The notes below the pieces were generated by a model, which saw only the letters and a program-made list of their open reading frames with translations, did no database searches and was not told the DNA's origin. Source: Candidatus Nomurabacteria bacterium (GTDB lineage Bacteria; Patescibacteriota; Minisyncoccia; Phycocordibacterales; UBA9973). From it: a DNA stretch of 10,081 nucleotides. Of this stretch, positions 5,055 to 10,081 are shown piece by piece. Position numbers and translations under genes: made by a program. The stretch spans positions 1 to 10,081 of the forward strand of contig CALQZZ010000013.1 of the NCBI GenBank assembly GCA_943350065.1, read 5' to 3'. Within the stretch, counting starts at the first letter, position 1. Every line of letters begins with the position of its first letter.

Positions 5055-6014
5055 TTAACTCACACTTGCCATACCTGCACTGATCTCGGAAATTTCTTGA
5101 GTGATACCAGCTTGGCGGGCTTTGTTGAATACGAGGGTGAGGTTATCTATCATTTCTCCGGCGGCTTCACTCGCATTCTTCATGGCTACCATTCGGGCCG
5201 ACTGTTCCGAAGCTCCGGATTCGAGGAGCATTTGGTATATCTGCATCCTGATCAATTTCTCGGCTAACATTTCTATCAGTTTATTCGCATCGCCTTCGAT
5301 GAGGTAAGGAACTGCATTCCCCCTCTCCTTTACAAGGAGAGGGTCGGGGTGAGGTTCCGAAGAATTTAAGAACCGCCCCTCATTCCCCTCCTTATTAAGG
5401 TGGGGAGGAATTAGCCCATCAACCATATCTTTCAACTCTTGTCTCGATATCGGTAATAGATTTCGGACATTCGGCTTTTGAGTGAGAGCCGAGACGAAGT
5501 CGGTGTAGACGACGAAGACTTCTTTGTATGTTCCCTTTTTATATTCATTTAAAATGAGGGCTGAAATAGGGTTTACATTATTTATTGAAATGTTTACTGG
5601 CAAGTCTGTAAAAGATGCGATAATATTTTGTCCAATTTTTCGCATCGCATTGTCGCCTTTTTTACCGATTGAAATAAAGTCTATTTCTTTTGTAGTATCT
5701 TGTTTTAAAATTTGTAATGCTTTTTTAATAGCTTGAGCATTGTAACCGCCACAGAGAGAGCCGTTTGAGGTGATGAGGACGATTAAAGTTTTTCCGTCTT
5801 TAGGAGATTCAAAAAATACATTTTTTACCTCATCTAATTTCCCTGACAAAGAAGTCAAAAGCTCCCAAGAATATCCTGCATATGATCTCGAAGCGAGTGT
5901 CGTCGCTACCGCACGGCGCATCTTTGAAGCAGCCACGAGCTCCATCGCCTTCGTGATCTTTTTCGTATTCTTGATACTCTTTATTCGGTTTTTGATTTCT
6001 TTTGTTGATGCCAT
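5055..6014 (-). CDS. atpG: F1Fo ATP synthase subunit gamma, with repeat-derived insert
   Basis: Gamma is the rotor shaft inside the alpha3beta3 head. From the ATG at 6012-6014 the product has 319 residues against about 285-290 for the family. The N-terminal helix (MASTKEIKNRIKSIKNTKKI), the CGGYNAQ stretch, and the C-terminal helix with ARMVAMKNASEAAGEMIDNL and ITQEISEI are all intact. The extra length is a block at about residues 200-235, just after LLPISRQELKD, encoded by two palindromic repeats and containing PPHLNKEGNEG and EPHPDPLLVKERGN. The frame stays open throughout. I chose ATG at 6014 because MASTKEIKNR is the conserved start; an in-frame TTG at 6024-6026 would add four residues and overlap the upstream gene. 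The gene starts 5 bases after the stop of the small membrane-protein gene. Confidence 0.95.
   Translation of the reverse strand: MASTKEIKNRIKSIKNTKKITKAMELVAASKMRRAVATTLASRSYAGYSWELLTSLSGKLDEVKNVFFESPKDGKTLIVLITSNGSLCGGYNAQAIKKALQILKQDTTKEIDFISIGKKGDNAMRKIGQNIIASFTDLPVNISINNVNPISALILNEYKKGTYKEVFVVYTDFVSALTQKPNVRNLLPISRQELKDMVDGLIPPHLNKEGNEGRFLNSSEPHPDPLLVKERGNAVPYLIEGDANKLIEMLAEKLIRMQIYQMLLESGASEQSARMVAMKNASEAAGEMIDNLTLVFNKARQAGITQEISEISAGMASVS
5319..5355. repeat. REP-like palindromic repeat inside atpG (unit 1)
   Basis: CCCTCTCCTT (5321-5330) pairs perfectly with AAGGAGAGGG (5334-5343) around TAC, followed by TCGGGGTGAGGT. The right part closely matches the repeat at 8795-8834 (GGAGAGGG...GGGGTGAGGT). 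Read in frame on the minus strand it gives EPHPDPLLVKERGN. I recall this repeat type as dispersed in many bacterial genomes. Confidence 0.8.
5371..5410. repeat. Second palindromic repeat inside atpG (unit 2)
   Basis: CCCCTCCTTA (5385-5394) pairs with TAAGGTGGGG (5396-5405) with one mismatch around a single central base, flanked by GCCCCTCATT on the left. It is read in frame on the minus strand as PPHLNKEGNEG. It lies only about 16 bases from unit 1 but is a different repeat family. Confidence 0.7.
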
Positions 6015-6019
6015 AAAAA

Positions 6020-6382
6020 TTACCAATGACGAGGTGCAAATAATATATAAAATATTGTTTCTAAGAAGAAAAGGATTTTAGATAGAGAACAAGCAATTGC
6101 TAACCAAGAAATTATTTTTTGTTTTTTTGTTACTTTGAATTTTTTTACATAAATTATAAAGATTTGAATTAGCCCAAGAATCAAAAGAATTGGTGCTAAT
6201 TTAAACTTTAAAATATTTACTGTTTGAATAAAATGTGGAGGTGGTGTTCCAACTTGATAAGGGATAAATTTTACATAGTACGAATGTATCCCAAGAAATA
6301 TCAAAAAACATACAATAAGTGTTAAAGTTATTACACTTAATAAATTAAAAACTTTATTTTTTTGTAATTGTTTTTCTTCCAT
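6020..6382 (-). CDS. Unknown small membrane protein inside the ATP operon
   Basis: The 120-residue product is very hydrophobic, with three predicted membrane helices at about 12-33, 60-79 and 90-115. A short polar loop with GTPPPH follows the first helix, and basic residues lie between the second and third (KKFKVTKKQK). I recognise no family. It starts 6 bases after the atpA stop and ends 5 bases before the atpG ATG, so it is cotranscribed with the ATP synthase. It is not in the usual AtpI position (before atpB), and I see no AtpI signature. Its AT-rich composition differs from atpA upstream. A helper role for the Fo sector is possible from its place and membrane nature, but nothing in the sequence proves it. 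Confidence 0.85.
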   Translation of the reverse strand: MEEKQLQKNKVFNLLSVITLTLIVCFLIFLGIHSYYVKFIPYQVGTPPPHFIQTVNILKFKLAPILLILGLIQIFIIYVKKFKVTKKQKIISWLAIACSLSKILFFLETIFYILFAPRHW

Positions 6383-6388
6383 AATTTT

Positions 6389-7900
6389 TTAACTCAAAAA
6401 TCCTGCTTTGTAGTCCCCAATCGCTTGTTTTAATTCCGCTTCACCTGCATCAGTCCACATTTTTGTCTCGCGGATATCTTTGAGGAAAGTCTTCGCATTA
6501 TTTTCCGCATAGGCGATGAGGCCTATTTCGAATTCTTTAATCTTTTCTACTGGTACTTCATCTAGAAGTCCTTTGACGAGCGCGTACAAAGTAATGATCT
6601 GATGTTCGACAACGATCGGAGAATATTGTGGTTGCTTGAGCATTTCCACTGCTCTCTTTCCTCTTTCGAGCTGGCGCTTGGTAGCGTCATCGAGGTCAGA
6701 ACCGAATTGTGAAAAGGCTTCGAGTTCACGGAATTGTGCGAGGTCAAGTTTCAAAGTTCCGGCAACTTTTTTCATACCTTTGATTTGTGCATTTCCTCCA
6801 ACACGAGAAACAGAAAGACCGACGTTTACCGCAGGACGAATACCTTTGTAGAATAAATCTGACTCCAAGAAAATTTGTCCATCAGTGATAGAAATAACGT
6901 TTGTCGGAATATAAGCAGACACGTCGCCAGCTTGAGTTTCAATAATAGGAAGAGCTGTGATAGACCCACCTCCGTAATCTTTATTTTTTCGACAAGCACG
7001 TTCGAGTAAACGTGAGTGCAAATAGAACACATCTCCAGGATACGCTTCACGACCTGGTGGACGGCGGAGCAAGAGTGAGATTTCACGGTAAGCGACAGCG
7101 TGTTTTGAAAGATCATCATAAATAATCAAAACATCTTTTCCTGCATCCATAAAGTGTTCAGCGATAGCGACACCAGTGTACGGAGCAATGTATGACATAG
7201 CTGCAGGTTCTGATGAACCAGCTGAGACGATGATTGTATACTCCATTGCACCACCTTCGGCGAGACGAGTTTCTATTTTACGAAGTTTAGAATCTTTTTG
7301 ACCGATTGAAACATAAACACAGATCATGTTTTGACCTTTTTGGTTTAGGATCGCGTCGATAGCGATAGCAGTCTTACCAGTCTGACGGTCACCGATAATG
7401 AGCTCGCGTTGTCCACGGCCAATAGGAATAAGAGCATCGATAGCTTTGATACCTGTCTGCACTGGCTGGTCGACTGATTGACGACTCATAACACCGGAAG
7501 CCACGCGCTCCACAGGATTTGTTTTGTCTGTCTTCACAGCACCTTTACCATCGATAGCTTGACCGAGAGCGTTAAGTACGCGACCGATTTGGAGGTCTGA
7601 AACAGGAACTTCGAGAATTTTACCAGTAGCTTTCACTTCATCCCCTTCGCGGATCTTTGAGAAATCACCAAGAACGATAACACCTACAGAATCATCTTCG
7701 AGGTTAAGAGCAACACCTTCCACACCGTTTGCGAAAGTCACCATTTCAGAAGCTTTGATATCTGAAAGTCCTGAAACTTTTGCGATACCGTCGAAAACTT
7801 CCACCACATGGCCGATCTTTTCAGCCTTTACTTCAGCCTTAAAATTCTCAATTTCTTTTCGAAGATTTTCTACTATTTGATTTTTGTTATTTGTTGTCAT
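6389..7900 (-). CDS. atpA: F1Fo ATP synthase subunit alpha
   Basis: Alpha forms the non-catalytic sites of the F1 hexamer and gives the arginine finger to beta. The 503-residue product is of normal length. It has the N-terminal delta-binding helix (about 8-28), the barrel, the Walker A loop GDRQTGKT at 170-177, the LIIYDDLSKHAVAYRE region at 258-273 and RRPPGREAYPGD at 279-290. The arginine finger is R366 in GLSVSRVGGNAQ (361-372). All key residues are present. It starts 14 bases after the atpH stop. The leader is A/T-rich with no Shine-Dalgarno. Cotranscribed with the genes on either side. Confidence 0.98.
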   Translation of the reverse strand: MTTNNKNQIVENLRKEIENFKAEVKAEKIGHVVEVFDGIAKVSGLSDIKASEMVTFANGVEGVALNLEDDSVGVIVLGDFSKIREGDEVKATGKILEVPVSDLQIGRVLNALGQAIDGKGAVKTDKTNPVERVASGVMSRQSVDQPVQTGIKAIDALIPIGRGQRELIIGDRQTGKTAIAIDAILNQKGQNMICVYVSIGQKDSKLRKIETRLAEGGAMEYTIIVSAGSSEPAAMSYIAPYTGVAIAEHFMDAGKDVLIIYDDLSKHAVAYREISLLLRRPPGREAYPGDVFYLHSRLLERACRKNKDYGGGSITALPIIETQAGDVSAYIPTNVISITDGQIFLESDLFYKGIRPAVNVGLSVSRVGGNAQIKGMKKVAGTLKLDLAQFRELEAFSQFGSDLDDATKRQLERGKRAVEMLKQPQYSPIVVEHQIITLYALVKGLLDEVPVEKIKEFEIGLIAYAENNAKTFLKDIRETKMWTDAGEAELKQAIGDYKAGFLS

Positions 7901-7914
7901 ATTATTTCGCTATA

Positions 7915-8322
7915 TTAATTATTATGTAAGTGGGTTGCTAATTGGTTTAATTTATTTCTGTATGTCGTATCTAGTATTTCATCTCCGACTATTATTTTCA
8001 TTCCTCCGAGTAAGTCTTTGTCTTCTAGATATTCACTCATTATTTCTCTCGCTCCGTATTTTTGTTTTATATTATCTTCGATTTCTTTTTTCTCGTGACC
8101 ATCTAAACTTTTTGCAGACAAAACTTTTATTCTCACCACACCATCTTCTTTGTCTATTATTTTTCCGACAGCATCGAGTATTTCGTCCGATCTATTAAGC
8201 AATTTCTTTTTATTTAAAAAATTCAGTGTTTCTTTGACAGCAACATCCAAGTCACCACCCAACTTTCCTTTCGTATGTCCGGCTATCGCTTGAGCTATGT
8301 TTTGTACTGAAATTTTTGCCAT
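7915..8322 (-). CDS. atpH: F1Fo ATP synthase subunit delta, short form
   Basis: Delta joins the top of F1 to the b-subunit stalk. The product has 135 residues against about 175-180 in most bacteria. The C-terminal OSCP signature is clear: DLLGGMKIIVGDEILDTTYRNKL at about 103-125, with the conserved GG and the closing Arg/Lys-rich helix. The N-terminal helical domain, which binds alpha, is recognisable only weakly and seems shortened. The assignment rests on the C-terminal motif and on the position between atpF and atpA. The ATG at 8320-8322 follows the end of the atpF reading frame by 5 bases. Confidence 0.88.
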   Translation of the reverse strand: MAKISVQNIAQAIAGHTKGKLGGDLDVAVKETLNFLNKKKLLNRSDEILDAVGKIIDKEDGVVRIKVLSAKSLDGHEKKEIEDNIKQKYGAREIMSEYLEDKDLLGGMKIIVGDEILDTTYRNKLNQLATHLHNN

Positions 8323-8327
8323 AATTA

Positions 8328-8777
8328 TTATTTATTCTTTTCTGCAAGAATCTTTTCTGTTGCTGCCATTGCAAGGCCTGCTACTTCATTCTTTAACTCA
8401 GTCATCATTTTTTCTTTCTCTGCATCTAAAGTCTTTTTGCCTTGTGCGAGCATTCCTGCAACTTCTGCCTTTGCACTTTCAAGCATTTCTGTCTTTTTCT
8501 TTTCTACTTCTTTTTTAGCTTTATCAAAAATTTAATTTGCTTCATTACGAGCCTTGCGCATAGCTACCTCGGATTCCTTTGCAGTATTTTCAAGCATTTC
8601 TTTATTTGCTTTTGCATCATTTAGACCTTGTTTTATTTCTGCTTCACGGTCACCCATCAATTTCTTGAGTGGCTTTGCAGCGATAAAATAAAGCGCAATA
8701 AAAACGAGAGCAAAGTTAAATAACTGTGCAATCATTATTTTGAAATCTATGTGAAATGTTGATATTAATTCATTCAT
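8328..8777 (-). pseudogene. atpF: F1Fo ATP synthase subunit b, interrupted by an in-frame TAA
   Basis: Subunit b is the peripheral stalk: one membrane helix and a long helix that holds delta. From the ATG at 8775-8777 the frame reads MNELISTFHIDFKIMIAQLF, a membrane helix at about 14-34, then charged helix through MRKARNEAN, where codon 82 is TAA (8532-8534). The same frame then continues open for 67 codons (IFDKAKKEVEKKK ... EKILAEKNK) to a TAA at 8328-8330, just before atpH. The joined length of 149 codons and the helical character fit an intact b subunit with one nonsense base change (from AAA, GAA or CAA). Either the stop is an assembly error or recent mutation, or b is made in two pieces: an internal ATG at 8484-8486 would give a 52-residue C-terminal piece. 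An upstream in-frame ATG at 8802-8804 lies in a repeat and is unlikely to be the start. Confidence 0.85.
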
Positions 8778-8794
8778 GTTATTTTTTTCCTTTT

Positions 8795-8834
8795 CCCCTC
8801 TCATCCTCTCAGGAGAGGGGCTAGGGGTGAGGTG
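8795..8834. repeat. REP-like palindromic repeat upstream of atpF
   Basis: CCCCTCTC (8795-8802) pairs with GAGAGGGG (8813-8820), followed by CTAGGGGTGAGGTG. It is the same family as unit 1 inside atpG, with small differences. It lies in the atpE-atpF gap and contributes an ATG (8802-8804) in frame with atpF. In the transcript it could fold into a stable hairpin. Confidence 0.75.
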
Positions 8835-8877
8835 TGTTAATTAATTTTTTGCTTTTTAAATATTGAGCAAAACACAA

Positions 8878-8892
8878 TGCTCGCAAGGAGCA
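8878..8892. other. Short hairpin in the atpE-atpF gap
   Basis: TGCTC (8878-8882) pairs with GAGCA (8888-8892) around GCAAG; another GAGCA lies at 8865-8869 and could compete for the same arm. It follows the atpE stop by about 15 bases on the minus strand, with no T run, so it is not an obvious terminator. Together with the repeat at 8795-8834 it fills the 130-base gap between atpE and atpF, which holds no other gene. Confidence 0.4.
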
Positions 8893-8907
8893 CTGAGGTT
8901 CCAATCA

Positions 8908-9150
8908 TTATTTAATTGAGAAAGCGATAACGAGACCGTAAATAGCCACAGCTTCAGCAAAAGCAGAAGCGATAAGCATAGGAACGAGCACTTTGCCTGT
9001 AGCTTCTGGATTGCGTCCGATAGCTTCCATAGCCTTTGCACCGATCATACCGATACCGAGTCCAGCACCAATGGCTGAAAGACCAATAGCAAATGCTTTT
9101 GCTAAAGGAGCGAGGTTTACGACTGCACTACTAACTGTATTTGTATCCAT
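8908..9150 (-). CDS. atpE: F1Fo ATP synthase subunit c
   Basis: Subunit c forms the rotating ring in the membrane. The 80-residue product has two membrane helices (about 15-42 and 54-78) joined by the polar loop RNP at 46-48. The first helix has the glycine-rich GAGLGIGMIG pattern and the second carries the ion-binding glutamate E66 in ASAFAEAVAIYG. Aligned with sodium-binding c subunits (Ilyobacter), the Gln in helix 1 is Ile33 here, and the Ser-Thr after the Glu are Ala67-Val68, so protons rather than sodium are predicted. It lies 51 bases after the atpB stop; that leader is A/T-rich with no Shine-Dalgarno, a style common for this highly translated gene. Confidence 0.96.
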   Translation of the reverse strand: MDTNTVSSAVVNLAPLAKAFAIGLSAIGAGLGIGMIGAKAMEAIGRNPEATGKVLVPMLIASAFAEAVAIYGLVIAFSIK

Positions 9151-9201
9151 AATATTTTTTTAATTAACTTTTAATAATTTCGACTTATTTATAATAATGA
9201 T

Positions 9202-10081
9202 TTAAACATGCACTACCTCTTTGTCATGCGAACCATGTTCCTCTGTATGCTCTTCATGTTCATCATGATCTTGAGCAGCTATTGTGAAATAAACTGCGGC
9301 AAGAAGACTGAAAATGAGAGCCTGTATCAAACCAACGAACACTTCTAAGAATAGAAATGGTGTCGGTACGAGGTACGCAAAGATGGCAGACATTGAAGCG
9401 AGGAGCACTTCTCCGGCAAAAACGTTTCCGAATAATCGGAAAGAAAGAGAAGCGACTTTCGCCATTTCTCCGATGAGTTCCAGTAATCCTACGAAGAATG
9501 TAATCGGAGCAACAATGAGCACACTCGGATCCTTTCTAACTTTTGTAAAAATAGAACCAAGCGCTTTTAGATTAACATATTTATTGAAACTTTTCCATGC
9601 ACCAATAGCGAATATTCCGAAAATATTTGAAGCTATTACAACCATTAAAGAAAAGGCTAAAGTTGTGTTTATATCAGCTGTTCCTGAACGAAAAAGTGGT
9701 ATAAAAGCACTATGCCCTCCTTCGGTAGCTATAAAACCAAAAGATCCGAGTATCGGCATAAGCCCTAGCCAGTTTGAAACTAAAATGAAAAGGAAAAGAG
9801 AAAAAACGAGCAGAAAGATTTTATTTGAAATTTTTCTATCATTGGTAACCTGGTCACAAAGAGAAAGTGCACCTTCCATCATTATTTCAAAAAAGTTTTG
9901 CAATTTGCCAGGAACTTTTTTCATCTTCTTTTTTAGAACAATTAAAAAAGAAATAATTATTAAAACTGTGAGCCATGAAGTAAGCAGAGAATTTGTAATT
10001 TCAAAATTTCCAACCCTGAAAATAGGTTCTGCATAAATAGTGACCTCATGACTTACAGGTTGAATGACAATATTATTTTGT
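9202..10081 (-). CDS. atpB: F1Fo ATP synthase subunit a, 5' end cut by window edge
   Basis: Subunit a is the stator half of the ion channel. The frame stays open to the right edge, giving at least 293 residues; the Met at 9922-9924 is internal, because 52 codons before it read as normal subunit a (IYAEPIFRVGNFEITNSLL, then a membrane helix). Further on are LQNFFEIMMEG, FILVSNWLGLMPI, and SFRLFGNVFAGE with the essential arginine (residue 215 of the visible part), which faces the c-ring glutamate. Five or six membrane helices are visible. The C-terminus after AAQ is a soluble tail rich in His, Asp and Glu (six His in about 23 residues). It is the first visible gene of the operon; the promoter lies beyond the window. 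Confidence 0.96.
   Translation of the reverse strand, partial: QNNIVIQPVSHEVTIYAEPIFRVGNFEITNSLLTSWLTVLIIISFLIVLKKKMKKVPGKLQNFFEIMMEGALSLCDQVTNDRKISNKIFLLVFSLFLFILVSNWLGLMPILGSFGFIATEGGHSAFIPLFRSGTADINTTLAFSLMVVIASNIFGIFAIGAWKSFNKYVNLKALGSIFTKVRKDPSVLIVAPITFFVGLLELIGEMAKVASLSFRLFGNVFAGEVLLASMSAIFAYLVPTPFLFLEVFVGLIQALIFSLLAAVYFTIAAQDHDEHEEHTEEHGSHDKEVVHV

Noticed and set aside
5310..5417. CRISPR array or insertion sequence at the repeats in atpG
   Set aside because: There are only two unlike units, no spacers of constant length, no transposase and no target-site duplication visible.
7884..8198. Leu/Phe-rich plus-strand frame resembling a membrane protein
   Set aside because: It is the complement of the Lys/Glu-rich atpH gene, which automatically yields a hydrophobic-looking translation.
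8532..8534. Stop-codon reassignment as an explanation for the atpF TAA
   Set aside because: TAA closes most genes in the window, and the known CPR reassignment concerns TGA, not TAA.
8802..8804. Upstream ATG that would lengthen AtpF by nine residues
   Set aside because: It lies inside the palindromic repeat, and the added residues MRGEKEKNN are not b-like; MNELISTF at 8777 is the natural start.
9314..10036. 240-codon open frame on the plus strand opposite atpB
   Set aside because: It lies wholly antisense to a clear subunit a gene, has no promoter or recognisable product, and its composition is what the complement of a membrane-protein gene gives.

Overview
The window is dominated by one F1Fo ATP synthase operon on the minus strand. 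Reading right to left, the order is atpB (5' end beyond the right edge), atpE, atpF, atpH, atpA, a small membrane-protein gene, atpG, a coiled-coil-type gene, atpD and atpC. The subunit order is the classic bacterial B-E-F-H-A-G-D-C, but two genes I do not recognise sit tightly inside it, between atpA and atpG and between atpG and atpD. To the left lie two exported-protein genes on the plus strand, then minus-strand rsmI and the first codons of another minus-strand membrane-protein gene cut by the left edge.

The organism is a bacterium, probably of the Candidate Phyla Radiation (Parcubacteria-like). This is inference. It rests on an RsmI reduced to its catalytic domain, a short delta subunit, compact AT-rich genes with few Shine-Dalgarno sequences, and GC-rich palindromic repeats inside and between coding regions. 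TGA is not used as a sense codon in any gene, so the Gracilibacteria code is not indicated. The two plus-strand exported genes look Bacteroidetes-like in leader style, so transfer is possible.

Region by region: 1-758 holds a partial gene and rsmI, each with an extended -10 box so close to the ATG that leaderless mRNAs are likely. 782-2036 holds two exported-protein genes, each behind an identical 49-bp promoter segment and each followed by its own terminator; the second terminator also closes the ATP operon. 2034-4077 holds atpC and atpD, and between them a small unit on the opposite strand: a strong promoter, a 40-codon membrane-peptide gene and a terminator. 4083-10081 holds the rest of the ATP operon.

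The subunits together build a membrane a-b-c motor driving an alpha3beta3-gamma head. The c subunit lacks the visible sodium ligands, so proton coupling is predicted. The most striking oddities are an in-frame TAA in the middle of atpF, two palindromic repeat units read in frame inside atpG, a third palindrome read in frame inside atpC, the two unknown genes inside the operon, and the nested antisense mini-gene.
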